Origin: Fragilaria crotonensis
Lineage: Eukaryota; Bacillariophyta; Fragilariophyceae; Fragilariales; Fragilariaceae
Length of the DNA stretch: 39,775 nt
Direction of reading: 5' to 3'
Assembly (NCBI GenBank): GCA_022925895.1
Contig: JAKSYS010000591.1
Coordinates: 1-39,775 of the forward strand
Positions 19,126 through 30,105 of this stretch are shown one piece after another. A program made the translations under genes and the position numbers. Under the pieces are notes generated by a model, which was given only the letters and a program-made list of their open reading frames with translations, had not been told where the DNA came from and ran no database searches. Position 1 is the first letter of the stretch. The number at the start of each line of letters is the position of its first letter.

Positions 19126-19605
19126 ATGCAATATGCAGTATGCAGTACGCAGTAGTATGCATAGCTAATACTGGAGTAGCTATTCAATACGCGTAGATGT
19201 GACAAACGGACGTGTATGGATTTGTGGATGTGTGGATGAGCATGAATTGAAATTTCACAACGTACGAGTCCGAACAGTACAAGTATGACAGTATGACATA
19301 TGTATGTACGAAGATTTAGAGTGGGTGTAAACCAAGTACCAGGGAATACAGCTCTCGTCTGTGATGCGCCCGCGTGAAAGGTTGTAATTCTACGTCATAT
19401 GAGATATGAGTTGTTCACAATTGATGATTGTGATACATCCATATCTACAGTACAAGTAGATGAGAATTCCTTGGTTCTTTCTCCTCCAAAACTTACACTG
19501 TTCCTTCCAACGTTTGTATTACCCTCATGGTGTAGACTGAAGACTTGTTGATCAGCCCACCATCCACCACCTTCACAAACTACTAATAGCCTTAAACAGT
19601 GTCGT
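19126..19605. other. Intergenic upstream of phosphoesterase gene
   Basis: Begins with short atgcagta-type near-repeats (19128-19170). No gene is supported. The C-terminal half of FIS1 was looked for here and not found. Confidence 0.35.
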
Positions 19606-20885
19606 TTGTGTACCATGCTGGACCAAAGGCTGTGGTGGATCATTGTGGCTGTGATGATACTTGTTCCTCGACCAAGTGCTTCCTTTCATCTGTTGCCGAG
19701 CCGAAACGTTCACAAGTCGAAAAGTGGTACCCATACTTCCGGAAGAACTGGTACTTACACTTGCTTGAGAGCTATTCAGCACAATGTTCTGAACGATATT
19801 GATCGCATCTTCTGCATTTCCGATTTGCACATGGATCATGCCGACAATCGACAATGGCTGGAAGAAAACTGTAAATCAAAATCATCACTGCTTCAACACG
19901 GTGATTTGCTACTCCTGGCCGGCGATGTGTCGCACCGATACCAACGATTGCAAGAAACATTTGATATTGTGCACGAAACTGGATGTCGAATCCTATTTTG
20001 TCCTGGAAATCATGAGGCATGGTTGTGCGATGACGACAATGATGACAATGACGATGATGACGATGTTACGGACGACAAAGCCTCTAGTTACGAGAAATTG
20101 AAACGTGTCGAGCAGTTGTGCCGTGATGCAGGTGTATTGGTGGATCCACACGGATAGACAATTGTTCACATCCCGTCTGGATCGTTCCGCTTCAGTCATG
20201 GTACGATGCCTCACTCTCTCTACCGGAATGCGAGGATCTGTGTACTGACTTTGGAGGTTGGCCTTGGACGGACTTTCGGTCGTGCCAATGGAACCACCAC
20301 CCTCCTGATGGGACACAGGGCAAAATTCCAGCTGGACTCGCGCAATACTTTCTTGATCAGAATCTAGAAACCATTGACTGCATCCGACAAGAATCTGGAC
20401 AAGAGGCCATCATCACCATGTCACATTTCTTGCCCAACCTGCAGTGTTTACCAGATTGGAAGGACGTGCACAATACTCAATTTCAAAGAGATGAATGGCT
20501 CAATCACGGTGCACCCGGAACATCTGCCAAGTTTGCCAAGGTGGCTGGATCGAGTGGATTGGAGAAACAGATTCGTGCCATCCAGTCGGACCTGCATGTC
20601 TTTGGACACTCACACCGACCCAAGGATTTTCAGTACCATGGAATTCGTTATGTGCACAACCCATTGGGCAATCCTCGGGAACGACTCTTGTACATGGTAT
20701 CACCGGATGTACAGTTTCAACTACTATGGGATACACGGAATTCAGGACAAATTTCAGGCAAACAAGTCATTCGACTGTGGGAGGAAGAAGGAGGAGGAAT
20801 GGCGGGATTGGAACAACGCATGGAACTTCATGGTCGGAAAAGTAAAGCTGCTCGCGATTCCAATAATAATCATCGTATCATGTAA
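19606..20885 (+). pseudogene. Secreted calcineurin-like metallophosphoesterase, one frameshift
   Basis: The first frame (19606-20157) starts with a hydrophobic signal segment (LWWIIVAVMILVPRPSA). It then has the metallophosphoesterase metal-binding motifs ISDLHMDH (about residue 71), LLLAGDVSHR (about 105) and CPGNHEAW (about 133), followed by an acidic Asp/Asn-rich insert. It stops at DPHG. Homology resumes immediately in the next frame as VWIVPLQSWYD near 20175 and runs through MSHFLPN and FGHSHRP (the late His motif) to the stop at 20885. Together this is a full calcineurin-like phosphoesterase of about 426 residues with all expected motifs and a single indel near 20140-20175. That could be real decay or an assembly error. 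There is no room for an intron. The substrate is unknown; the family cleaves phosphomono- or diesters with two metal ions. Confidence 0.8.
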
Positions 20886-20957
20886 GGGGACGCACCAAAC
20901 AAGAAGTCAGTCCTGCGATTGGAAAGACGGCCTGTATGGGGTTGCGCTGGAAGCACG

Positions 20958-21349
20958 TCATGGCTGTTGCTGAACAACAACAAGGTGACAGCACTCGTGG
21001 TACTAAGTTGATTGGACGCACTGCTGGACTTGAAGTGGTTGACAAAATGACAATTTTGTGGATGCTGACCACTGACCACTTTTGGAAACTGAAATGCGGA
21101 TAGGCAAATACACATTCTCATGGCATTTGCCATTGACAGCAACGTTCCCCGACAAATCATTCGACTTTCACAACAATCGACATTTCCCATCAGGAATGCC
21201 ACCGAAGTCAGGACAACCACAAGGATATTAGCATAAGAAAGGCGACATCGTGCCTTAGTGCTCCGTATGCAATGCCTACGTTCCTTATTGGGCTCACAAA
21301 CTTCCACAAAGGAATCTGTAGGTACACGAAAGCATACGTACTATTTCGT
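20958..21349 (+). pseudogene. Decayed copy of ankyrin-gene C-terminal region
   Basis: Matches 16787-17272 in order and orientation: tcatggctgttgctg.acaacaa, cactgctggacttgaa.tgg, ctcatggcaatg/ctcatggcatt, gacaaatc.ttcga and a shared 3' flank ending gcata.gta.tatttcgt. It contains several stops in every frame and lacks about 90 bp of the middle, so it is non-coding today. It shows that this sequence exists both inside and outside the 11.3-kb element. Confidence 0.7.
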
Positions 21350-21890
21350 TAATTAAAACGTACTATGTTGGTTTGATTGCTTGCCAACCACATCATCGAA
21401 TTAGATTTTTTGGGGTGCTTCATAGACGAAGCGACGCCTTGCTTCACTAAGGATAGCATGCATTGCAACAATCGCATTCCACTGTACCGCCTTCGTTGAT
21501 GTTGCAATCGGCACCAATAAAGCCCAATTGCAAATTCTCATTGGCATCACAAATGGCAGATGGCATGCTTCCGTAAATTTGTTACGGTACAATTTGAGCA
21601 TTTGCAAACTTTGAATGGTCCCAAGTTGATAGGGATTAGACCAGTCATGAGATTGTCTTGAGCCTCAATCTTTTGCAATTTGTAACAACTTCCCAGTTCC
21701 GACGGTAACGGACCTGACAATTTGTTGTTATAGACCTGAAATTCCATCAAATTCTTCATGTTACCAAATTCAGTGGGGATGGGTCCGCTCAATTCATTGT
21801 TGAATACATAAAATGTTTCAATGTCAGCCAAGGCTCCATATGAGGTTGGGATCGTTCCTTGGATCTTGTTGTTGTCGGCATAGAAGACCT

Positions 21891-22006
21891 CTGCAAGAAG
21901 TCGAGAGCACAACGATGAAAAATGTTAGAAAACTATAGTCAAACATGGGGCGACCCGTACAGTAGTAGTAACGATGAGCAAACAATACACAATAACAACA
22001 ACTTAC
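21891..22006 (-). other. Intron 2 of LRR pseudogene
   Basis: Donor gtaagt at 22006 and acceptor ttgcag ending at 21891 on the minus strand. Removal joins two LRR segments in frame. Confidence 0.75.
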
Positions 22007-22507
22007 TCAAATCGCGCAATGTCGAAATCGAGTCTGGTAGGACTCCTGTAATTTCATTCTTGTACACTTGGATTTCTTGTAGACGCTTCATGAGATCCCA
22101 TGTTGCCGGGATGGAACCTCCCAATTTGTTGTCATCGAGATACAACAGCTCCAAATGTGACAAATCATGAAGCTCAACTGGAATCGTACCGGTAAGAGAA
22201 TTCTTTCGCAATCGCAAATCGACAAGTTCGGTCAGAGTGTTGAGGTTTGGAGAGATGCTGCCAGTAAGCTGATTATCATCCAGGTAGAGAATGAGAAGCT
22301 TGGTGCAGTACCAAATATCTGGGATCTTGCCAGTAAGTAGGTTTTCATCAAGACCAAGAGCGCGAAGTTCCGTGAGTTGACCAAGCTGACTGGGGATCGA
22401 ACCGGTGAACTTGTTGCTACCAAGGAACATGTCACGAAGAGTCCTGATCTTTCCCAACTCGGTATGAATAGTTCCAGTTAACATGTTGTCTTGCAAATAA
22501 AGTTCAC

Positions 22508-22609
22508 CTAATAGATGGATGCAGGAAAAAGGAAGGATGGTTAGCTCGAGTCATTGTTGCGAATCCAATACAATGGAAACGCCTCCATATACCCATCATT
22601 GACACTTAC
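22508..22609 (-). other. Intron 1 of LRR pseudogene
   Basis: Donor gtaagt at 22609 and acceptor ctattag ending at 22508 on the minus strand. Joining gives KEIRELYLQDN, the LRR consensus. Confidence 0.8.
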
Positions 22610-23980
22610 GAATTTCTTTCAACGTGGCAATGGACTTGGGGATTGTTCCTTGCAGACTGTTATCACCCAAATCCAGCGAAATGAGATTTTCGAGAGCACT
22701 AATTTCCGAGGGAATGACACCACGGATGTTGTTGTTGGTCAAGTTGAACCGCAACACATCTGAATTTTCATTGTACTGGAATTCCCTCAACTCCCTCCTT
22801 GAGATGTGGAGTACACGTAATACCAAACCACATACAAATACCCTTATCGGACATCCAGTAGTCACCATACGTCCACCCCCCGGCACTCCCAGCATCAGTC
22901 GTTTGAGAGTCAACAATTTCAGCAAAGACATAGGTGGAAAAGTAAAAAAGTGGCGAGCGCGTAGCGCTGCAACAGGGCATCATCATCATCACGGAGTTTT
23001 GCTGGATCTTCATCGGTGAGCCATCGGAGGGCATAATTCTGAGCCGTCCCGGCCAAATCGAGCGCATCTGCCGATGTGAATTGAGATTCAAGAATAATGC
23101 CGCGAATAGTATCGTAGCGGACAGTATCGACAACCTGTGGAAGATCGGCGGACGCGGCACTGCTGCTGTTGGCGCGACTGGCAATGGCGACAATGGCAAA
23201 GATGACCAATCCAATGCCAGTCAGGACGCAGATGATCATGGCACATAATTTAGGATTCATGCCAGCCCACCATGCGGCAATGTATTCACAAAGAATGCCA
23301 AAGGCACCCACCATGGTATGGAACGCGAGCAGACAGCATTCACTAATGGCCGCCAGAAATCCACCACTGCCATCATGATCACCACTGACTGAAGTCCGAC
23401 GTACGGTACTTCTCTTGGAATCAATGTATTCATCCGCTTCTCGAGCATGAGCGTCACTGACAAAGGCGTTGGTACCACGGCCACGTCGTGGAGCGATATT
23501 GACAACATCATCATCGTCGTCGTCATCGTAACGATTACCACGTCTCGAAAAGGTTCCCATGATGGTATTGGCCATGCGAGATCCGAATCCAAAGGCAGAT
23601 GATGATTGTTGTTGTTGTGGTCCAGTAGTGACAGTGGCATGACCATTCGATGTCTTCATGAGACCAACAATTTGGTGGTCCGAGGAATACATATCATAGG
23701 CTGAAACAGATGTCATGGAGTGAGACATTGCCGATGTGACATGAGGAACGACAACGTCATCTTCATCCCATAGAAAGCGACGAGCTGATTCAATGGCTCC
23801 TTCAGGAGCTTGATGACTGGATGAGGATCGAGAACTGACGGATGCGACGTCTGGAGAATTCACAGACACTGTATCGAATGGCTGACCAGCTGCAGCAGCC
23901 TCCATCAAATCCAACTGCTTCTGACGAGCGAGCTTTCGCTCATACTGCGACTGAGTGCGATCCAAAGTACTGGAATGCAT

Positions 23981-26511
23981 TCTTGAAATTATATCCTTCC
24001 TTCAAAAAAATGTGGGTGTGTACACTTAAATCTTGCAGCGATGACTGTCCGACGGAAGGTACGCTACACCGGAGATAGTATGTCTTCTACGCAGTCACGA
24101 TTCCCCTTTTTCCAGATTTGTCAGGTTCCTTCAACCTCTCCTGCAATTCTGCTTGATTGCTCAATGTTCAACAACGTTTTCCCCAATGCAGTTGCTAAAT
24201 CTCTCTCTTGTCAATGATATCTCACTGGAAAACAATCGTTCAAAAGAGTCTTGGAGGCGGAGATTGGTGATGGCAACAATAAAACAGATCGTCGGTGGGA
24301 GTGTGTGTTCATTCGAGCGACCGCAACCTAATGGAGATGACCTAATTTTGGACATCGACTAATAATCCTCCAAATCTATTTATTCCTTCTACTTACAATA
24401 TCCGATTTTCATCTAATCGTAGAGTCGTGTTAAAGTCGCGACCTAACATTGAAACCTGGTACTAGAGAAAGTGAAAATTCGGGTACTACCTAGACAATTA
24501 TGTCGGGGCCTTTCTCCGCGAGAAGGACTCTGATACTAAATATATCGAAACAGGTCGAACTGCTCGAAACCATTGTCGAAATCAAACTCAGTACTATGCA
24601 GTATTTATGTACACAGGATACTCCAGTACTCAGGCATGTAGTAATACCGTACCCAGGAAACATGTGGTACAATTCGCCGATAAATTCTGATCATCCATAT
24701 GACCATACACCAGCATACGTCGAATGCAGCATCCTGCAGAGTCGTACGGAGTCCACTCCAGTACATTGTACCAGGTAATCAAAGTAACGACATGATCCCG
24801 GTCGTCCAACATGCTAAAATGAACGGTCATATCTTTATACACCCAGAGATGGCTCCAAGGCTGCAATAGGATGAACCAAAAGGCCACCGTAAAATGGTTT
24901 CCATCAACCAACAAGTCCACCACTCAACTTTTGAAAGGATGACAATCAAAGAGCTCTTGCAAAGTTCAAGGACACCAAGCCCTGCATCCAGGAACAGAGT
25001 CAACTCCTGGAATACCAAGGCCCTTGGAGGCAAACTAGCCTGCTATTGCCACTGGCATTATTCTGCATTAAGGATGTTCCTGACTGCATGTAGTTCAAAA
25101 TGGGCATTTCAAAGGCATAGTGCAAGGCAACAGAACCACACCAACAATCCATAAAGGAAAGATCGCTCCTCATATCCGAAACACGCAAGAACTGCATCTT
25201 GACCACCTGAGACGGCATCTGTGCAGTATTGTCATCCATTCAAGCTTCCACAATCAAGATATACCTTAGTGACTAGGAGTCCTCTGTATCCTTTTCTACT
25301 AATGATGGCAGTCATTGCTGGTGCAATCTACTACTAGTAGTACCTTGTTGGATGAAATGGTAAACACTGAAATCTTTGAGGAATGTTCTGCTGCCACGGT
25401 CATGGACAAAACCAGAACTTGCTGGTGATTATCCTACACAGATGACTGGCTACCCTTTACTAGTACATTAGAGGCAACTAGCTAGCTAATAAAGAGGCAG
25501 TGGTGGTCTTCACTGTTTGGCGGATATGTTGTTTAAAAACTTTGCACATGGTTTTTATTTATCATGTGCAGATGCATAGTAGTGCATTTGTGTTCACTGA
25601 GACAATATGCTGAATATCTCTATTGATCAATTACTGCATTCTTATACTTGTGTCGTCACCACAACAGAAAGCATGCATCAAGATTTGTACTTTGTCTCAA
25701 AGGGTAACTATTTTTAACAAATCAAACACCCCTTTATCGCCATCATGCTTGTTGACCACCATGAACATGAAGCTATATCTTAACACTTTGGTAAATGAGG
25801 AAAAAAGTAGTAGAATGCAAAAGTGAAGCAGTGCATCATGGCACTGGTAGAAAGGAAGTTTGTATTGTCGCGAATCAATGACTGGTTGGGTTCACAATTT
25901 GAAATTCCACAAGCCTTTTGTCACTGCAGCAACAAACACTGCCTTGATCACATCAAAAGAAGTTGTATGCACCGGTGCCTTGGAATGTTGCAGGTTTTAC
26001 ACCCATGAATAGACAGTACACTTTGGTACAATATTGTGACATTTTGATACACCGATCTGTAGAATATTTTTCAATATGGCTGAACTTGTAGCTACATTTT
26101 CATTTATCAATGTGCCATTGTTCCAAATTTTTGAAATGAGGCACATGTGGAGTCTGCTTAATAATACACACTTCACGTTGGTACCCCAAGATGATGCTCC
26201 TTCGTGCACACATTTTCACATCAGTACTACCCAACAACAGTGTTCCAATCTCTCTGCCTGAACATTTTGAAGATGTTTGTATCCATTTGTTGACATGAAC
26301 ACTACTACTATGGTTCATTTGATCATTGGATTGCTCATTGTGTATACTCCTGTTAAGGTTGAATTGAAGCAATACTGTATTGTTTATTAAAAAACTCATG
26401 GCTTTAATTGGATGCCCAATTTTGTGATCGACTATCAAATACCCTGAATGGAGAGTTAGTTCACATCAGATCACCACCTATCATGGGAGAGTGGCTTCAC
26501 ATCCGATCATC
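23981..26511. other. Gene-poor stretch upstream of LRR and retrotransposon
   Basis: 23981-24430 holds the 5' flank of the LRR gene. Overlapping minus-strand open frames at 24640-25240 (79, 68 and 97 codons, switching frame) could be a decayed gene, but no domain is recognisable. From 25240 on the DNA is A+T-rich without coding signal. Near 26455-26510 two copies of a short repeat (gatcaccacct.t...ggagagtggcttcac) lead up to the retrotransposon insertion. Confidence 0.35.
26455..26511 (+). repeat. 'ATCACCACCT' short repeat, left group
   Basis: Copies of ttcacatc.gatcaccacct followed by ggagagtggc occur here and again, with small changes, after the retrotransposon at 29940-30105. The retrotransposon therefore landed inside a short-repeat cluster. 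Confidence 0.6.
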
Positions 26512-26528
26512 ACCACCTCATTGGAGGG
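26512..26528. repeat. Left target-site duplication of retrotransposon
   Basis: accacctcattggaggg (17 bp), identical to 29900-29916. Confidence 0.88.
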
Positions 26529-29500
26529 CTGACACAGCTATCGACGGACCTCTCACGGATCTTAAAAATGAATATGGCGCGTTTCGATAACGATGCTTCG
26601 GCTTGTTATGATCGGATTATAGTTGCATTCGGAATGCTTGCTGCCAGACGATGCGGAATGCCAGAGAACGCCATCCGCACTCATTCATCTGCACTGCAAT
26701 TTATGCGATATGCCGTAAAAACTCTGTACGGCGTTTCAGTTGAGCAATATACAGGGACAGAAAACGAACCTCTCTTCGGCACAGGACAAGGAAGCGGAGC
26801 CTCGCCAGCAGTATGGTTGTCCATAGTCGTTTTGCTCTTAAACACGTTGGAAAAGCTCATTCCAGATAGGATTTCTTTTGAATCTCCGATGAGGACAATA
26901 CAACATCAGCGATTAGTTGATGCGTACGTTGATGATACATTGTTGGGAGTAACGGATCCTTACTCTGACTATACATTGTCGGATATGATAGACCGCCTGC
27001 AGACTATTGCTCAAACATGGGAACGCCTTTTGTCGCTCTCGGGAGGTGCATTGAACTTCAAGAAATGCAGCTGGTACGTCATATATTGGGAATGGAAGCA
27101 TGGACGACCATACACCAGGCCAATCGGCACAGAGGATCCCACCATTATCCTACGCAACTCCTTTGGCCCTTCCAACCCACAAGAAATTCCCAGAATGCCT
27201 CTGAACCAGTCTTTGCGCGTGCTTGGTATTCAGTTATCTCCATCGGGTAGCTTTGCGGATTCCATTCGGATCTACAAAACCAAAGCGGATACATTTGCAG
27301 CACGCCTACAGTCGCCACGGATAACTTCTTCGGACGCTCGGATTTTTCACCGATCAATATATGTTCCGACTATGAGATACGGTCTAGCAGCACTCTCAGC
27401 ATCGGAGGAAGATCTTTCCCAAATTCAAACACGTGTACTCGCATCCCTTCTGCAGAAAATGAAAGTGAGTAGTACTCTACCGACGTCGTTAAGACATGGG
27501 CCATTGGAGCTTGGTGGATTAGCACTGTACGATCTACGCACAGAATATGGTATCGAAACAATCAAATTTTTGAGAAACGCTATATTCTCAAATTCGGCAG
27601 CAGGACAATTAATTATGTTGAACCTACATTACCTACAATTGGAAGCCGGTGTCGGAGAATGTCTTCTCGAGTATCCCAACAAATCGATACCATATCTAAC
27701 ACCTACGTGGCTGCTCTCAGTTCGGGAGTTTCTGTCCAAACATAACATGTCGATAACGTTGACGGACCAACCAGCTATCAAACTTGCTGGACCGCAAGAT
27801 CAATTCATTATGCAGACAGAACATCTCATGCGATACACTGCAAGCCAGCAGCAGGATATAAATTTGGTCCGTCTGTATCTGCAAGTTAACACGTTGGCAG
27901 ACATGACTGACCATGACACGCCGAATCGAATACATCTTCTATACCTCGATGGGAAACGTCCGCACGACTGGACGGAGCGAATGCGTTGGCCTCGACAGGC
28001 TCCTCCATCCTCATCTCAGAGACGTCTATGGAAACGATATATATCGTCATCGTATCTAAAGTACGTACCATATTGGAAGCAACTGCCAACATCCCAACTT
28101 GATAATCTTCATACACGTTCGGAATTCCAAGAAACTTCACCGCCAACCCACAATCCTGAACTCGCTACTCAAGTATCACTACGTGAATACCTGAAGACAC
28201 TTCCTCGAACACAACGGCGTATGACATCGGACTTAGAACAGGTTGCTGATGATTTACAAGTATGGAGGGCGTTTCGGTCAAAAGAAAGATTATATATCGC
28301 CTCAGATGGAGGACTTGCTGGTCACACCGGAACCTTCGGATGGGTACTAGCCACGTCCAAGATCATTCTTTTTAAATGTGGTGGGCCAGTCGACGGTCCG
28401 TTTGATACTCAAAATTCTACTCGATGTGAACTGTGTGGTTTCGCGTCAGCTTTGTTACTTATTGCATCGGTATCACGAAACTGGGGTATCCGCCATCGAT
28501 GTTCTTTTAAATGGTTCACCGACAGTCGCTCTGCAATATCCAAGGTGTATAAGACAAACCGGCGTGGCTGTGAAGCCAGTCGACAGACATATGATAGTGA
28601 CCTTCTCTCTCTAATTCGAAGTTTGTTGATCGAAATAAGAAGAGTTGTTACTTTCAATTGGGTCAAGGGGCATCAAGATTCGATCAAGTCCTATGAACAG
28701 CTTCCTCGAGCAGCTCGGTTAAATATTGATGCGGATTTTCTTGCCACTCGCTATCGTCTCCGTGATAAAACAAGATCCATGCAATTGGTCGATCATTGCC
28801 CTGAGCAACGAGTATCAATGTCAATCATGGGAGTACGTCTAACAGGTCAATACGACGAGTGTATTCGACACCACATCAACGGATATCACTTACGACAGTA
28901 CATGCAGGAACGGCGGAAATGGGACGACTCGACATGGAATATCATTGATATGGGTTTATTCGGTCAACATTTTCGACGACTGACGCCATCGCAACAAATC
29001 ACACATATGAAACTCGTGCACAATCAGCTACCTTTGAGAATCCGACGACATCAACAGTCACTCAGCAAGGAAGAAGGACTTAAGCAGTGTCCATGCTGCT
29101 CCACAGCGACCGAAGATTCTCGACATTTTTTTCGGTGCACGGAAAATCTATATCAGGAGAAGGGCATTAAGGAACTACGTGGCTCTCTGTCCAGCAGCCA
29201 ACATCCCCTTCGACGCCTTTTGGTTACAGGTATTCGTCACTGGATCGACACAGGCCAATCGTCTCCGATCATTGATTTGGCCGAGTACCCAATCCATATG
29301 CATCGGATTATCAATCGCGTCATAAACGAGCAAGGGAAGATTAGATGGGACAATGCTATTAAAGGTTTTCTCAGTAAAAGCTGGATCGACTTCGCGTCAA
29401 TGAATCATAAGAAAGAAGAAAAGGCTCCCATGTCAGATGGCTCACAACGTCTCCGTCAACTTATCACAGCGCTTCATACGTTTACTGTTGGTCTTTGGAC

Positions 29501-29786
29501 AGCGCGAAATGCAGCACTACATGATACGGAATCATCGGCAAACCTTCGCTTGTAATCTCGAATGCATGATACTATTCTCCACATGTACAAAAATCCTACC
29601 GACATCTGTTTTGACGATCGATATTTGTGCGAAATGTCTTTGACTAAACTCCTCAACAGCTCACCATCGACACAGCGGAGATGGATCAAACGAATGCGGG
29701 ACTCCAAGGAATTACAAACACGACTGGGTGAACGACAAACTTTGATTACGACGTATTTTAAGAGAAGCAGCAGTACGGAAGCATAG
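26529..29786 (+). pseudogene. Reverse transcriptase-RNase H, truncated
   Basis: The open frame runs in from the 5' truncation point (first ATG 26568) to TAA at 29553-29555. After this single stop the same frame continues to 29786 with family-like sequence (TQRRWIKRM...LITTYFKR), so the stop is probably a nonsense change. Motifs in order: FDNDASACYDRI (RT motif with the first Asp), GTGQGSGASP, YVDDT (catalytic Asp pair), SGGALNFKKCSW and LRVLGIQLSP. Then comes RNase H with ASDGGLAGHTGTFGW (Asp), RCELCGF (Glu), FTDSRSAI (Asp) and NWVKGHQD (His). A late CPCC...HFFRC cluster (zf-RVT type) follows. Both enzyme active sites look complete, but the fingers, endonuclease and promoter are missing, so the copy cannot move by itself. 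The clade is not assigned. Confidence 0.87.
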
Positions 29787-29899
29787 TACAAAAACAAACA
29801 CCTCGCGGATCTCCGGGTCCGCTGGGATGGGATACACACCTGGGTCATTGCGGTCTTGGGATGGTGAAAACCCGATAATTAGTTTTATTTTATTTATTT
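26529..29899 (+). mobile_element. 5'-truncated non-LTR retrotransposon
   Basis: The segment lies between exact 17-bp duplications. It begins in the middle of a reverse transcriptase and ends with a tail of TTTA-type repeats (ttttattttatttattt at 29883-29899). This is the classic product of target-primed reverse transcription that stopped early. The endonuclease and N-terminal reverse-transcriptase parts are missing. The remaining frame encodes the polymerase active site, RNase H and a zinc-binding C-terminus. No long terminal repeats are seen. Confidence 0.88.
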
Positions 29900-29916
29900 A
29901 CCACCTCATTGGAGGG
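29900..29916. repeat. Right target-site duplication of retrotransposon
   Basis: accacctcattggaggg, identical to 26512-26528. It directly follows the TTTA tail. Confidence 0.88.
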
Positions 29917-29939
29917 GACTTGATGACAATGCTGGCTTG

Positions 29940-30105
29940 AGGCTTCACGTCTGATCACCACCTTTAAATGGAGAGTGGGTTCATGTCGGACTCCGTTTCA
30001 AAGCTTCACGTTCAATCACCACCTCTAAATCGAGTGGCTACACGTCCGTTTCAAGCTTCCACGTCCGATCACCACCTCTAAATGGAGAGTGGCTTCACGT
30101 GAATC
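29940..30105 (+). repeat. 'ATCACCACCT' short repeat, right group
   Basis: Three or more diverged copies of cttcacgt(c)(c/t)gatcaccacctctaaatggagagtggctt, interrupted here by position-specific changes, lie near 29946, 30006 and 30066. Inverted relatives occur near 31040-31075, 31100-31125 and 31230-31250 (catttagaggtg, ttagaagtggtggtt). Confidence 0.6.

Larger units (their letters stand above)
21447..23980 (-). pseudogene. Transmembrane leucine-rich-repeat receptor-like gene, frameshifted
   Basis: Exons on the minus strand: 23980-22610, 22507-22007 and 21890-21447, with GT-AG introns of 102 and 116 nt. Each intron removes material between LRR halves in frame (LKEIR|ELYLQDN, LRDLK|VFYADNN). 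The N-terminal roughly 240 residues are cytosolic and Ser-rich with Asp and Gln runs. Residues about 244-268 are a membrane span (CAMIICVLTGIGLVIFAIVA). Then come ALLQRYALATF, the cap DKGICMWFGITC, and about ten plant-type LRRs (LxGxIP). The natural C-terminus ICDANENLQ..GADCN..CDCCNACYP stops at 21447. Frame changes near 22950 (a run of T), near 22780, near 21623 and near 21565 break it, so it is a receptor-like pseudogene or a badly assembled gene. It is related to the intact LRR gene at 3469. Confidence 0.8.

Noticed and set aside
20374..20973. 199-codon plus-strand frame
   Set aside because: Overlaps the phosphoesterase C-terminal half in another frame; only frame 20418-20885 carries the GHSH motif.
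24640..25240. Possible ankyrin-type gene on the minus strand
   Set aside because: Fragments such as GSVALHYAFEMP look faintly like ankyrin repeats, but the frames do not join and no full repeat can be read.
26529..29899. LTR retrotransposon
   Set aside because: No long terminal repeats, integrase or protease; the 17-bp duplication and TTTA tail fit a non-LTR element.
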